Notes: a model not told the origin generated them from the sequence alone. 45,215 nt of DNA from Photobacterium pectinilyticum (GCF_024357955.1 NZ_JANEYT010000040.1:1-45215), one strand, 5' to 3'; counted from the first letter of the stretch, positions 24,942 through 35,286 are shown. Made by a program: numbers and translations.

Positions 24942-27707
24942 GTGCATACAAGTCCTAATGACCTGAAGCAGTACCGATACATCAATCTTGCCAATGGGTT
25001 GAGAGTATTGCTGGTCCATGATGCTGAAGCACCGCGCTCAGCGGCTGCATTGTCGGTGAAAGTCGGCCACTTTGACGACCCGCTAGAGCGTCAGGGGATG
25101 GCGCATTTCCTTGAGCACATGTTGTTCCTCGGTACCGAAAAATATCCACGCGTGGGCGAGTTCCAAACGTTCATCAACCAAAGCGGTGGCAGTAACAACG
25201 CGTGGACAGGCACCGAAAATACTACCTATTTCTTCGAAGTTAGCCCCCACACATTCAGTGAAGGCCTTGACCGTTTTGGCCAATTTTTCACCGCCCCATT
25301 GTTCAACGAAGAAGCCGTCGACAAAGAGCGTAATGCCGTAGACTCGGAGTATAAGCTAAAGCTGAAAGACGATGTACGCCGCTTGTATCAGGTTCACAAG
25401 GAAACCATCAATCCCGATCACCCGTTCGCCAAATTCTCGGTCGGCGATCTGACCACATTGGCAGACCGCAACGACCAACCGGTCCGCGACGAGCTCATTG
25501 CCTTCTACCAGACTCATTACTGTGCCAGCCTGATGGGACTGGTACTATTGGGGCCGCAATCACTGGATGAGCTGGATGCCTATGCCCAGACTTTTTTCCG
25601 CGACATTCCAAATACAGGCATAGCCAAAGCAGGCATTACCGTACCTTTGGTGTCTGACAACGAGAAAGCCAAGTTCATCACTATCGACCCGATCAAGGAA
25701 GTACGAAAGCTTACCCTGTCGTTTACCCTTCCGCCGGTCGATCAATACTACCGTGAGAAGCCACTTTCCTACATCGCCCACCTACTGGGTAACGAAGGCA
25801 GTGGCAGCCTGATGTCACTATTAAAATCACGGGGCTTTATCAATACTCTTGCCGCCGGCGGCGGTGTCAGTGGCAGTAACTTCCGTGAGTTCACTATTGG
25901 CCTCAACCTCACGCCAAAAGGGCTTGAGAATGTTGATGAGATTGTCACAACCGTTTTCCAGTACATAGCGTTGATCCGCCAACAAGGGTTGGATGAGTGG
26001 CGTTTTGCCGAGAAAAAAACCGTGCTGGATATGGCATTCCGCTACCAGGAAAAAAACCGACCGCTCGACACTGTCAGCTATTTGGTCATGAACCTGCTCC
26101 ATTACTCACCTGACGATATTATCTATGGTGATTATATGATGGCGACCTATGACGAAGCGCTAATTGCGTCCTTCCTCGACCAGCTGACACCGAAGAACAT
26201 GCGTCTGGTACTGGTTGCCCAAGGCCAAGACAATGACAAAATCGCCCAATGGTACCACACGCCATATAGCGTAAAGCCGTTCACCGACAAGCAATTAACC
26301 AACTGGCTAGCGCCTGGCAGTGAGCCGGAATTACAGCTACCAGAGCAAAACCCTTACCTGTGCGAAAAGCCCGATCCTCATCCACTCGCCGATGATGCAG
26401 CCGAACCTCCACAGCTACTGCAGGACTTACCGGGGTTTCGCCTGTGGTACAAACAAGAACATGAATTCCGAGTGCCGAAAGGTATTGTCTACGTGGCCAT
26501 CGATAGCCCTCATGCGGTCAATTCACCACGTAATATCGTCAAAACACGGTTATGTGTCGAAATGCTGCTCGATGCCACCAATGAATCGACCTACCCGGCG
26601 GAAATTGCTGGTATGTCCTATAACCTCTATGCCCACCAGGGCGGGGTGACTCTTCAGCTATCTGGTTTCAGTGAGAAACAGCCACTGCTGCTTAAGCTTC
26701 TGCTCGATCGCTTTGCCAACCGTGACTTCGATCCCGAACGGTTCAAAAATATCAAAGCTCAGATGTTGCGTAACTGGCGCAATGCTGCGCAGGATAAGCC
26801 TATCTCACAGTTGTTCAATGCCTTGACCGGGGTATTGCAGCCCAACAATCCACCCTATCCTGTTTTGCTAGAAGCCCTTGAAAGTATCGAGGTAGACGAA
26901 CTGCCGGCCTTTGTCGAGGCGATGTTTGCCGAGCTTCACATCGATACGTTTGTCTATGGCAACTGGCTCAAAGAAGATGCGATTGCTCTGGCCGAAACCC
27001 TCAAGAATGCCTTCCGTGTCACCGACCAGTTATACGGCGAATCCCAGAGGCCCTTGGTCAGACTCGGTGATTCTGGCACTCTCTGCCATGCAGTCAGCTG
27101 CGATCATGCCGACTCAGCCTTGTTGATGTATTACCAATCACGTGAAACAACACCAAGAAAGATAGCGATTTACACCTTGGCCAATCACCTGATGTCGACG
27201 ACGTTTTTCCATGAACTCCGCACTCGCCAGCAGCTGGGCTATATGGTGGGTACCGCCAATTTGCCACTTAACCGTCATCCGGGATTAATCTTATATATCC
27301 AGTCGCCAGTCGCCGCACCGGCTCAATTACTTGAGGCCATCGATGAATTTACCAATGCCTTTGCACTGGTCCTGCTTGAGCTCAACGAAGCCCAGTGGCA
27401 AGCCAGCAAACAAGGGTTAATTGCGCAAATTTCGGAGCCGGACACTAACCTGCGTTCCCGTGCTCAGCGTTTCTGGGTCAGCATTGGTAACAAAGATGTC
27501 GAGTTCAACCAGCGCCAAAAAGTGATTGATGCCTTATCTGACATCAGCCGAGTCGACATGGTGAAGTTCATTGTCGATGTGGTGAAACCACGAACATCTA
27601 ACCGCATTGTTATGCACAGCCAAGGACAAGCCCACAGTAATTTGGAGCCACTGGAAATCGGTAACCCTATTGGTTCAATCGATGAGTTCCAGCAGGGCGC
27701 TTACTGA
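24942..27707 (+). CDS. M16 zinc metallopeptidase, insulinase/protease III-like
   Basis: A 921-residue peptidase. The inverted zinc motif HFLEH lies at residues about 56-60, followed by the distal Glu in KERNAVDSEYKLK; these complete H-x-x-E-H ... E. The N-terminal active domain, the linker and the C-terminal inactive halves (TRQQLGYMVGTANLPL is the insulinase C-terminal signature) are all present, as in pitrilysin (PtrA, about 960). The start is a GTG at 24942. No signal peptide is seen, unlike E. coli PtrA, so a cytoplasmic enzyme is likely. These proteases degrade oligopeptides up to small proteins. Confidence 0.93.
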   Translation: MHTSPNDLKQYRYINLANGLRVLLVHDAEAPRSAAALSVKVGHFDDPLERQGMAHFLEHMLFLGTEKYPRVGEFQTFINQSGGSNNAWTGTENTTYFFEVSPHTFSEGLDRFGQFFTAPLFNEEAVDKERNAVDSEYKLKLKDDVRRLYQVHKETINPDHPFAKFSVGDLTTLADRNDQPVRDELIAFYQTHYCASLMGLVLLGPQSLDELDAYAQTFFRDIPNTGIAKAGITVPLVSDNEKAKFITIDPIKEVRKLTLSFTLPPVDQYYREKPLSYIAHLLGNEGSGSLMSLLKSRGFINTLAAGGGVSGSNFREFTIGLNLTPKGLENVDEIVTTVFQYIALIRQQGLDEWRFAEKKTVLDMAFRYQEKNRPLDTVSYLVMNLLHYSPDDIIYGDYMMATYDEALIASFLDQLTPKNMRLVLVAQGQDNDKIAQWYHTPYSVKPFTDKQLTNWLAPGSEPELQLPEQNPYLCEKPDPHPLADDAAEPPQLLQDLPGFRLWYKQEHEFRVPKGIVYVAIDSPHAVNSPRNIVKTRLCVEMLLDATNESTYPAEIAGMSYNLYAHQGGVTLQLSGFSEKQPLLLKLLLDRFANRDFDPERFKNIKAQMLRNWRNAAQDKPISQLFNALTGVLQPNNPPYPVLLEALESIEVDELPAFVEAMFAELHIDTFVYGNWLKEDAIALAETLKNAFRVTDQLYGESQRPLVRLGDSGTLCHAVSCDHADSALLMYYQSRETTPRKIAIYTLANHLMSTTFFHELRTRQQLGYMVGTANLPLNRHPGLILYIQSPVAAPAQLLEAIDEFTNAFALVLLELNEAQWQASKQGLIAQISEPDTNLRSRAQRFWVSIGNKDVEFNQRQKVIDALSDISRVDMVKFIVDVVKPRTSNRIVMHSQGQAHSNLEPLEIGNPIGSIDEFQQGAY

Positions 27708-27738
27708 CGACTATTCACTGTACTTTCAACAACCACTC

Positions 27739-27763
27739 AAAACCCGCCGTGCCGGGTTTTGTC
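27739..27763 (+). terminator. Terminator of the M16 peptidase gene
   Basis: AAAACCCG (27739-27746) pairs with CGGGTTTT (27753-27760), 32 bp after the stop. Confidence 0.8.
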
Positions 27764-27958
27764 GTATTTCAAACAGTTAAAAGCACACAACATTGCAGAA
27801 TTGATAATTTCCCACCACACAAGACATACTCAGCTATGTTTTATCAAAGCTATTTAGTCGCTGTTTGTGACAAAAAACTGAATCATCCTACTAATCGGTC
27901 GTCTTATCCATGTATCAGTAATCACCTTAAACGAGATAAGTGAAGGAGTTTCACCACA

Positions 27959-28258
27959 ATGAGCCAGCACTGCCCACATTGCCAACAGTCAATTTCGAGT
28001 CCTTTATTGAGTCGCTATGAAGACTTTTTTGCCTGCCCGCATTGCCATTGTGCTCTAGCTCACCATGAGGCTGATATTATGCTTTATGCGCTGGCGTTTA
28101 TTATCACCATCACAACACCACTCGTCGTATTTGGTGAAGTTAACAGCCTTATCGCTATGGCTTTATCCATGCTGGCCTACCACTTCTTGCGCCCTAAATT
28201 TTTCGAGTCCCGCTTTCGTTTGCGTATCGTGAAATTCTTTCCCATAGAAAATATCTAA
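27959..28258 (+). CDS. Small zinc-ribbon membrane protein of unknown function
   Basis: A 99-residue protein. Two CxxC pairs (CPHCQ at residues 5-8 and CPHC at 26-29) form a zinc ribbon. Two membrane helices (about 41-58 and 61-77) and a basic tail follow. GAAGGAG lies 10 bp before the ATG. I do not recognise a named family; small proteins of this form occur in Vibrionaceae. It is monocistronic and followed at once by a palindromic repeat (28258-28309) and the terminator shared with fadJ. Confidence 0.75.
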   Translation: MSQHCPHCQQSISSPLLSRYEDFFACPHCHCALAHHEADIMLYALAFIITITTPLVVFGEVNSLIAMALSMLAYHFLRPKFFESRFRLRIVKFFPIENI

Positions 28259-28309
28259 TACCCATCTGGATAAGTAGTTGATCAAGTATTTATTTATGTA
28301 GGTTGGTAT
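28258..28309. repeat. Palindromic intergenic repeat, copy 1
   Basis: About 52 bp with ends ATACCCATCT and AGGTTGGTAT and a central TTGATCAA. Its reverse complement resembles the stretch at 37765-37812. The first base overlaps the stop codon of the preceding gene. Confidence 0.7.
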
Positions 28310-28324
28310 AACAGCAAAGACGAA

Positions 28325-28352
28325 AAAGCCAGCTGCAAATACAGCTGGCTTT
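28325..28352. terminator. Bidirectional terminator between the zinc-ribbon gene and fadJ
   Basis: 11-bp stem AAAGCCAGCTG / CAGCTGGCTTT with a 6-base loop. It sits between two convergent genes. Confidence 0.85.
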
Positions 28353-28397
28353 AATAACGGTTTTACATTTCTACACTTTTACAGACTAGCTGGCTGT

Positions 28398-30512
28398 TTA
28401 CGAAGAGTAATAGCTCTGTCCTGCTTCAGCCATATCGACCAGAGCCTGACACGGTTTGAAACGCTCGCCATATTTATCTGCATGATCAATCAACAGCTCG
28501 ACGACCTGCTTGATACCAAGCTGATCCATATAGCGGAATGGGCCACCCAAGAATGGTGGGAAACCAATACCGAAAATCGCCCCGATATCGCCATCGCGTG
28601 CTGAACGAACAACACCTTCATCCAAACAACGGGCTGCTTCATTGAGCATCATCAGGGTACAACGTATGGCAATCGCCTCGGCATCTGTTTTCTTTTCAGG
28701 GTTAAGCCCCAACAGCTTGTAAACACTCTTATCGACCGCTTTCTTCTTGCTATCGTACAAGTAGAAACCTTTACCTGTCTTACGCCCTTTACGACCATCA
28801 TTGAGCAGTTTGTCGAACACATCTGGCCCCTGGAAACGATCGCCCAGTTCGCCGACCAATACTGGCATAATTTTCGCGCCAATATCGACGCCCACTTCAT
28901 CAAGCAAGGTGATAGGACCAACCGGGAAACCAAAATCAAGCAGTGCGGTGTCTAGGTGCTCAATCGGCTCACCGGCCAACAACACCTGTGCTGCTTCATT
29001 CATGTACGGTGCCAAAATCCGATTAACGTAAAAGCCCGCTTTGTCACCAACGACTATCGGTGTCTTACCTTGTTTCTTCGCCAGAGCAACGACAGTGGCC
29101 ACCGTTTCATCTGATGTCCCATCATGTGGGATCACTTCGACCAGCGGCATTTTTTCTACCGGGCTGAAGAAATGCAGACCAACTACATTTTCAGGGCGCT
29201 CTGCCGCTTCGGCGATCTGGTGGATCGGAAGCGATGAAGTATTGGTAGCAAAAATCGTCTCGGGCTTGGTGTTGGCTTCAATTTCTTTAACCATCTGATG
29301 CTTAAGACCAAGATCTTCAAACACCGCTTCAATGATCACATCCATACGGTCGAACGCGGTGTAGTCAATCCCGCCCGCGATACTTAACATCTGCTTTTGC
29401 AGCGCCGCCTTGCTGATGATCCGGCGCTTGCGCTTTTTATCCAGTAACTTGTAGTTATACGACAAGGCATTGAGAATACCGTCGTTGTTAATGTCTTTGA
29501 TCCGTACCGGATAGCCCGCCTTAGAAGCCGTGACATGGCTGATCCCGCCGCCCATAAGTCCACCGCCAAGCACACCGACATGCCCGATCGAACGTGGCTT
29601 GGCATCCGAACCTGACTCTTTCTTCATCGCCGTTGTGGCAAAAAAGATGCTGCGCAGTGCGGCTGATTCCGATGTCATCACCAGATCACCGAACAATTTG
29701 GCCTCACGGGCCAAACCTTTGGTCATGCCGTTTTGCAGGCCATATTTGATAACATCCAAAATGGCATCAGCAGCCGGATAATTACCCCGGGTTTTCTCGT
29801 GGGTTTTCTTGGCTGCCTGCTCGAACACCAAAGAACGCCCCAGCGCATTACCGCCCATAGCACGGTCTTGCAGTGACAATTGGCGCTTTGGCTTGGGTTT
29901 AAGCGCTTGTTTCTCGGCAATATCCAACAAGATACTCTGCGGAACAACTTCATCTACAACCCCGACCTTCTTGGCTTTTTTTGCCCGAAGCTGTTTACCG
30001 GTCAGGATCATATCCAGCGCCCCCGCAACACCAATCAAACGAGGTAAGCGCTGGGTACCGCCAGAGCCTGGCAGCAAGCCGAGCTGGACTTCAGGCAAAC
30101 CTAGTCGGGTCTTGTCATCATCTGAACAAACGCGGCTATGACACGCCAAAGCAAGCTCAAGCCCCCCTCCCAAACAAGGTCCGTGAATCGCCGCCACGGT
30201 ATGGAAAGGTAGGTTTTCCAGTTCGGCAAACAGCTTTTGACCTTGCTCAGCTAACGATGCAGCCTCTTCAGCAGTGGTACAAGCCGCTAGCATGCGGATA
30301 TCCGCACCGGCGACAAAATTATCAGGTTTGCCCGAATAAACCACCATCCCCTTGAGATCATTTTTGCTTTTCAGCTCTTCCAGTACCTTGCTGACTTGCT
30401 CACCAAACTGTGCTTGCAGGGTGTTCATTTTCTCATTGGGCACATCAATTTTGAGCCAAGCAATGCCATTGTCGGCATAAGTCAAAGTGAATGCAGATTG
30501 TTGTTCAGTCAT
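28398..30512 (-). CDS. fadJ: Fatty acid oxidation complex alpha subunit FadJ
   Basis: A 704-residue multifunctional enzyme: enoyl-CoA hydratase and 3-hydroxyacyl-CoA dehydrogenase. The crotonase domain spans about residues 1-190 ([44 protein letters not shown]). The NAD-binding domain begins at about 310 ([17 protein letters not shown]), and the dehydrogenase signature is [17 protein letters not shown]. Its length suits FadJ (about 714) rather than FadB. The ATG shares a base with the fadI stop (TAATG), so the two are coupled. It works with FadI in beta-oxidation. Confidence 0.96.
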   Translation of the reverse strand: MTEQQSAFTLTYADNGIAWLKIDVPNEKMNTLQAQFGEQVSKVLEELKSKNDLKGMVVYSGKPDNFVAGADIRMLAACTTAEEAASLAEQGQKLFAELENLPFHTVAAIHGPCLGGGLELALACHSRVCSDDDKTRLGLPEVQLGLLPGSGGTQRLPRLIGVAGALDMILTGKQLRAKKAKKVGVVDEVVPQSILLDIAEKQALKPKPKRQLSLQDRAMGGNALGRSLVFEQAAKKTHEKTRGNYPAADAILDVIKYGLQNGMTKGLAREAKLFGDLVMTSESAALRSIFFATTAMKKESGSDAKPRSIGHVGVLGGGLMGGGISHVTASKAGYPVRIKDINNDGILNALSYNYKLLDKKRKRRIISKAALQKQMLSIAGGIDYTAFDRMDVIIEAVFEDLGLKHQMVKEIEANTKPETIFATNTSSLPIHQIAEAAERPENVVGLHFFSPVEKMPLVEVIPHDGTSDETVATVVALAKKQGKTPIVVGDKAGFYVNRILAPYMNEAAQVLLAGEPIEHLDTALLDFGFPVGPITLLDEVGVDIGAKIMPVLVGELGDRFQGPDVFDKLLNDGRKGRKTGKGFYLYDSKKKAVDKSVYKLLGLNPEKKTDAEAIAIRCTLMMLNEAARCLDEGVVRSARDGDIGAIFGIGFPPFLGGPFRYMDQLGIKQVVELLIDHADKYGERFKPCQALVDMAEAGQSYYSS

Positions 30513-31822
30513 TATTCGGCCTCCAAGATCATTGCGGCACCAAGGCCACCAGCAGCACAGGCAGTATTCAAAGCTAAGCCACCACCACGGCGCTGAAGCT
30601 CCCTTAAGGTCTGGGTGATCATCCGCGCGCCAGTTGCGGCAAACGGGTGACCGTAGGCAATTGAACCACCGAGGACATTGAATTTATCCATATCAATTTC
30701 ACCAATGGCTTCACTTCGACCCAGTTTTTCTTTGGCAAACTGCGTCGAACCAAACATCTTGACGTTGGCCAACGCTTGGGCAGCAAAGGCTTCATGCATA
30801 TCTATCAAAGTAAGATCACGCAAGGTCACACCGGCGCGTTCTAACGCCATCGGTGTCGCATAAGATGGGCCCATCAACATGTCTTGCTCAACACCAATCG
30901 CCGAAAACGCATAAGAGCGGATATAGCCCAGCGGCTTGAGGCCTAGCTCTTTAGCCCTGCCCTCTCGCATTAGCAACAGCGCGGCGGCACCATCGGTCAA
31001 CGGTGTTGCATTAGCAGCGGTGACTGAACCGAATTTACGGTCAAAAGCCGGACGTAATTTGGCATACGACTCAAGGCTGGAATCTTCGCGAATATTGTTA
31101 TCCTTGTTGATCCACTGACGGTAAGGTTCTGGGAAAGCGGTGATCACTTCGTCTTGGATCAAACCATCGCGCCAAGCTTGTGCGGCAAGCGTATGCGAGC
31201 GATGCGCAAGGGCATCTTGCTCTTGACGGGTAATGCCATGGCTCTTTGCCATCTGCTCAGCAGTTTGCCCCATACTCAAGCCCGTTGAGTATTCGGCTAC
31301 CGCTGGCGGTACCGGCATCAAGTCTTTAACACTGAGCTTGCTGAGCAGTTTTAAACGCTTGCTAATCGTTTTGGCTTTGCTCAGCGCCAATAATGTTGCT
31401 GCCAAATGCTTGGACACACCGATTGGCAGTACCGACGATGAATCAGCGCCACCAGCAATGCCGATATCGATGGTGCCCGACAAGATACTCTCTGTCACAT
31501 TGGCTGCAGCTTGAAAGCTGGTTGCACAAGCTCGGGTCACACTGTAGGCATCAGTACCGATGTCCATGCCCGTTCCCAGCACAATCTCACGGGCAATGTT
31601 GGGGGCTGCTGGCATCTGGATCACTTGGCCAAATACCACCTGCTCAATTAGCTTGGGATCAATATCCACCTGCTGGAGCATTTCACTAACAACCATTTTT
31701 CCCATATCCAATGCCGATACACCGTCAAACGCGGTCGACTGGCGAGCAAAGGGGGTACGTAATCCACTTACAACGGCGATGCGCTCACCCTGTGAGGTTG
31801 TGAGCTTTTGGAGACGTGTCAT
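30512..31822 (-). CDS. fadI: 3-ketoacyl-CoA thiolase FadI
   Basis: A 436-residue thiolase, as expected for FadI. It cleaves 3-ketoacyl-CoA to acetyl-CoA and a shortened acyl-CoA. Active-site Cys in [12 protein letters not shown] (residue about 98), the His region in [16 protein letters not shown], and the second Cys in [11 protein letters not shown] near the end. First gene of fadIJ. A FadR-like site lies at 31877-31893, about 55 bp upstream, so repression by FadR in the absence of long-chain acyl-CoA is likely. Confidence 0.97.
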   Translation of the reverse strand: MTRLQKLTTSQGERIAVVSGLRTPFARQSTAFDGVSALDMGKMVVSEMLQQVDIDPKLIEQVVFGQVIQMPAAPNIAREIVLGTGMDIGTDAYSVTRACATSFQAAANVTESILSGTIDIGIAGGADSSSVLPIGVSKHLAATLLALSKAKTISKRLKLLSKLSVKDLMPVPPAVAEYSTGLSMGQTAEQMAKSHGITRQEQDALAHRSHTLAAQAWRDGLIQDEVITAFPEPYRQWINKDNNIREDSSLESYAKLRPAFDRKFGSVTAANATPLTDGAAALLLMREGRAKELGLKPLGYIRSYAFSAIGVEQDMLMGPSYATPMALERAGVTLRDLTLIDMHEAFAAQALANVKMFGSTQFAKEKLGRSEAIGEIDMDKFNVLGGSIAYGHPFAATGARMITQTLRELQRRGGGLALNTACAAGGLGAAMILEAE

Positions 31823-31876
31823 CGCTACTCCTTATTAATATGTCGGGTACGGGGAACCATGCCCCAGGATCTACTT

Positions 31877-31893
31877 TAGAGGTCTGACCACGA
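31877..31893. promoter_or_regulatory. FadR-like operator of fadIJ
   Basis: Core GGTCTGACC at 31881-31889, equal to the core of the known FadR consensus (NNCTGGTCNGACCNGNN). Placed about 55 bp before fadI, on a known FadR target. Confidence 0.75.
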
Positions 31894-32083
31894 CAATTGT
31901 AACGCAGTTGTTACCAGAATCAAACAAATGTTTAAAAAGTGCGATCTCTATGGCACCTGATGCATTATAGGTATATCACTATCATAACAATGTGCGCAGA
32001 AAGAGGTAATTTGATGACAAGTGAAAAACTTAGCTATCAATTAAGACATAAAGGGAGTAGGTGGGATTCATTTTGCTAAGATA

Positions 32084-32111
32084 AAAAAAAACCATACCGA
32101 AGTGGTATGGT
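32084..32111 (-). terminator. Intrinsic terminator without an obvious gene upstream
   Basis: AACCATACC (32090-32098) pairs with GGTATGGTT (32104-32112). The minus strand continues into a run of nine Ts; the plus strand has no T-run. No minus-strand coding sequence precedes it, so it may end a small RNA or guard fadIJ. Confidence 0.7.
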
Positions 32112-32441
32112 TGTAATTCACACGGAAAGCAATCCATGTAAGATAGTAAGTCAATTAACATAAAGCCAATTGCAAATCAGGCAAGCCTGATAGGAGAAAG
32201 TAAAGTCAGCCTTCAAAAGGAAGTTGTCATCTTGCTCAACAGATACTGTTCTTTATTAACGTACAAAATCCACTGTACGAATCACAAAGCTCAATATCAG
32301 ATGACGTGACTACTATAACTTTCTCACCAAGTCACAATTTGAACCAGATCAATTTTAATGCGGATTATTGGATGAATCAGCGGATAATTGCAGAAATACC
32401 CCCCTTTTAACGGCAGTTTTCCGCATGAAATGGACACTTTT

Positions 32442-33008
32442 ATGATTAAGTCATTTTTTCGAAAGAAAAAGCCTGATGCCTCGGTCTCTGTGGATATGAA
32501 TAAGCAAAGACGATACGAAGCCCTTGTAAGGGCCTGGCATCGGGATCTCTACCGTTACGCCTACTGGTTGTGCCATGACCCCCATATTGCGGAGGACTTG
32601 GTTCAGGAAACCTGTTTGCGAGCATGGCGCTCCCTCGATAGCCTTCAAGACGATAACGCCGCCAAATCATGGTTGATTACAATCCTGCGCAGGGAGAATG
32701 CCCGACGCTTCGAACGCAAGCAGCTCGATTTGGTTGATATCGATGACTATGCCATTGCAGATACCCAGCAAAATGGCAGTGAAAGTGATTTGGAGCAACA
32801 AATGCTACGCAAGCAGATAATGAAACTGGCTCCGGAATACAGGGAACCGTTAGTATTGCAGGTAATGGCGGGCTTTAGCGGGGATGAAATTGCCGATATC
32901 CTTGGTCTGAACCGCAATACCGTGATGACGCGCTTGTTCCGCGCCAGAAACCAACTCAAAGAGCAATTAGAAAAACACACCGAGCGAAGGGGGCAGCAAA
33001 ATGGATGA
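32442..33008 (+). CDS. ECF-type RNA polymerase sigma factor
   Basis: About 188 residues from the ATG at 32442, which has GGA 7 bp upstream; the frame opens at 32388 with a TTG. Sigma region 2 covers AWHRDLYRYAYWLCHDPHIA and EDLVQETCLRAWRS; region 4 covers LAPEYREPLVLQVMAGFSGD with recognition helix EIADILGLNRNTVMTRLFRA. Group IV (extracytoplasmic function). It overlaps the following DUF3379 gene by 8 bp, the classic arrangement of sigma and anti-sigma. The regulon is unknown; lipid or membrane stress is a guess from the fad neighbours. Confidence 0.92.
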   Translation: MIKSFFRKKKPDASVSVDMNKQRRYEALVRAWHRDLYRYAYWLCHDPHIAEDLVQETCLRAWRSLDSLQDDNAAKSWLITILRRENARRFERKQLDLVDIDDYAIADTQQNGSESDLEQQMLRKQIMKLAPEYREPLVLQVMAGFSGDEIADILGLNRNTVMTRLFRARNQLKEQLEKHTERRGQQNG

Positions 33009-33714
33009 TCTAGAATTCCGACGCCGACTCTTGGCGGATCCATTTGATAACAGCCAAGACTTGGCAGAGGCACGCAACGAGTCAATCGCCAACCGGAAGC
33101 TATCTGACGAACTACAACAACTCGACAATAAGCTGGAACAGGCGATGAAAGTTGATGTACCGGACGATCTCGCCGATCGTATCCTGTTCCATCAATCCGG
33201 CCAACCAAGCTCGAACAGCTTTAAACCGCGCACCTTGGTCGCCATGGCCGCCTCCGTCGCGTTTGTCTTTGGCCTATTTATCGGTCAGTACAATCAGGGG
33301 ATCAGTGCCAGTAACCCACAACTGGAAATTGCCCAGATCGCGATGGAGCATGTGAAGGCAGAAGCCCCATTCATTGACGGTATTGATGAGTCGGTCACCC
33401 TGAGCCAGGTTAATGCCAAGTTAACACCCTTTGGTTCAACTTTTAACGACATCCCTGGCCATGTTTACTACGTCAACCACTGTGGGTTTGGAAATAAAAA
33501 TGCACTGCACATGGTTATGGATACACCACAAGGCAAAGTGACTGTGTTTGTGGTGCCCGAGCAATCACCCGACATAACACCGTTTAACGACCAGTCAATG
33601 AAAGGGGTTGTAGTACCAGTAAGAAATGCCAGCCTGATTGTGGTGGGTGAGAATGGGCAAGATGTTTCACCTGTCGCGACAACACTTCGCAATGAGTTAA
33701 ACTGGGAAATTTAA
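33001..33714 (+). CDS. DUF3379-type membrane protein, probable anti-sigma factor
   Basis: A 237-residue protein: cytoplasmic N-terminal helical part (MDDLEFRRRLLADPFD ... LDNKLEQAMKVDVPDDLADRI), one membrane helix (about 78-98, LVAMAASVAFVFGLFIGQY) and a periplasmic domain with one Cys (NHCGFGNKNALHMVM). This is the layout of DUF3379 proteins paired with ECF sigma factors in Vibrionaceae. The start overlaps the sigma gene by 8 bp, so coupling is expected. The anti-sigma role is inferred from position and topology. A terminator follows. Confidence 0.85.
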   Translation: MDDLEFRRRLLADPFDNSQDLAEARNESIANRKLSDELQQLDNKLEQAMKVDVPDDLADRILFHQSGQPSSNSFKPRTLVAMAASVAFVFGLFIGQYNQGISASNPQLEIAQIAMEHVKAEAPFIDGIDESVTLSQVNAKLTPFGSTFNDIPGHVYYVNHCGFGNKNALHMVMDTPQGKVTVFVVPEQSPDITPFNDQSMKGVVVPVRNASLIVVGENGQDVSPVATTLRNELNWEI

Positions 33715-34020
33715 CATTTCATTACACATAACAACCTAAAGCCATAAAAGCATAAATGTTCTCGATGCTTTTATGGCTTTTTATTCACTGCAAGCATATA
33801 AATTATAAAATGTTAACCTCATTGCATATTTTAACTTTTTTGCTCCCTTCTCCTACCATTTTTACCATACACTCGTTAGCTGATTGTTAACCCCGCACTA
33901 ACAATCAACAGGTTGCTAACTGGTCTGCTTTGATCAAATGCCAACCAACCATACAATCTTGCGCAATCTGCACAAAGAGGCAGATAAAAAAATGCTATAT
34001 AATTAGGAATAACTATAAAT
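33715..34020. other. Leader of the first fadL gene
   Basis: It holds the sigma-operon terminator and an AT-rich promoter region. A half-match to a FadR site (ACTGGTCTG, 33919-33927) is present; the other half is poor. No gene or RNA seen. Confidence 0.5.
33738..33782 (+). terminator. Terminator of the sigma/DUF3379 operon
   Basis: 16-bp stem from 33738-33753 with 33765-33780, 11-base loop, then Ts. It lies 24 bp past the stop. Confidence 0.88.
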
Positions 34021-35286
34021 ATGAACAAGAAGCGTCTGTTTACAAAGTCACTGGTTGCGGTAGCAATCACGATGGCTTCTCAACAAGCAATGGCAGCTGG
34101 TTTCCAGCTAAACGCACAATCTGCAACCGGCCTTGGCCGTGCATTCGCCGGTGATGCGGTTATCGCCGATAACGCATCGGTAATGTCTCGTAATGCTGCG
34201 GCTATGTCGCTATTTAGCTCACCAGAGCTATCACTGGGTCTAAATGCAATTACATCTGATATTGATGTAAAAGATGGTGAATACACCAATATGCTTGGCC
34301 AGACTAGTAGCCTTGATGATCAGTCTGTTGGTGATACATCGTTAGTACCAAATCTTTACTACATCCACCCAATTAATGACCAATGGACGGTTGGTGCATC
34401 AATTTACTCTAACTTTGGTACCAAAACCGAATTTAGCAATGACTACGCTGCAAATGAGTATGGCGGCCTAACTGACGTTAAGAGTGTGAACTTTGGCTTA
34501 AGCGCCGCTTACCGAATCAATACTCAATGGAGTATTGGTGCTGGTCTAGACATCATCTATGGTTCAGGTGAACTAAAGCGTTCTAACGAAAGTCTAGGAG
34601 GTACTCTTTTAGATGTTGATGCTGACGGTGTTGGCTTTGGCTTTAATCTAGGTACCATTTACGAGCTGAACGAGAACCACCGCTTCGGCCTGTCTTACCG
34701 TTACAGCCCAGAGCTAGAAGTTGATGGCGATATGTTCTACGCGGGGGCGGCAGGTGGCAACCCTGATATCAGTGGTGACAAACTGAACATTGCCCTACCG
34801 GATATGGCGGAATTTTCTGGTTACCACCGTTTGAACAAGCAGTTTGCGGTTCACTACAGCGTACAGTGGATTGGTTGGAGTACGTTCGAAGACCTAAATA
34901 CTACAGGCGGCGACGTACTTAACTCTTACGAGTGGCAAGACGGTTGGCACTATGCAATTGGTGGTACTTACTACCTGAACAACGACTGGACCCTACGTGC
35001 CGGTTACATGCACGATACTAGCGCACAAGACAAGGTTACATCTATTTCAGTACCAGATTCCGATCGTAACTGGTTCTCTGCTGGTTTCACTTACCACCTA
35101 GACAGCAAGTCTAATATCGATGTGGGTGTGACTTACCTTGTCGGTTCAGACGTTACAGCCACTGAAAATACTATGGTTGATAGCCCATTCCCTATTGGAC
35201 CAGATGAAATTCAAGCATCTGCTGTTACAGCCACTACCCGTGCTAACGCATGGCTATACGGTATCCAGTACAGCCGTTCGTTCTAA
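34021..35286 (+). CDS. fadL: FadL-family outer membrane fatty acid transporter (first copy)
   Basis: A 421-residue protein with signal peptide (MNKKRLFTKSLVAVAITMAS ... AMA, cleaved before AGFQL). FadL-type start GFQLNAQSATGLGRAFAGDA, then a 14-strand beta-barrel pattern of alternating hydrophobic residues, ending in Phe (QYSRSF) as outer membrane proteins do. It takes up long-chain fatty acids across the outer membrane, feeding FadI/FadJ. AGGAA lies 10 bp before the ATG. A second copy follows at 35642, a tandem pair known from Vibrio. The two differ clearly in the barrel, so they may have different ligands. Confidence 0.95.
   Translation: MNKKRLFTKSLVAVAITMASQQAMAAGFQLNAQSATGLGRAFAGDAVIADNASVMSRNAAAMSLFSSPELSLGLNAITSDIDVKDGEYTNMLGQTSSLDDQSVGDTSLVPNLYYIHPINDQWTVGASIYSNFGTKTEFSNDYAANEYGGLTDVKSVNFGLSAAYRINTQWSIGAGLDIIYGSGELKRSNESLGGTLLDVDADGVGFGFNLGTIYELNENHRFGLSYRYSPELEVDGDMFYAGAAGGNPDISGDKLNIALPDMAEFSGYHRLNKQFAVHYSVQWIGWSTFEDLNTTGGDVLNSYEWQDGWHYAIGGTYYLNNDWTLRAGYMHDTSAQDKVTSISVPDSDRNWFSAGFTYHLDSKSNIDVGVTYLVGSDVTATENTMVDSPFPIGPDEIQASAVTATTRANAWLYGIQYSRSF

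Larger units (their letters stand above)
31823..32441. other. Gap between fadI and the ECF sigma gene
   Basis: It holds the FadR-like site, a 21-codon plus-strand frame (32014-32079) preceded by AGAGG, and a minus-strand terminator (32084-32111) with no gene upstream on that strand. The AT-rich stretch 32112-32380 could encode a small RNA on the minus strand and the sigma gene promoter on the plus strand. Confidence 0.6.
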
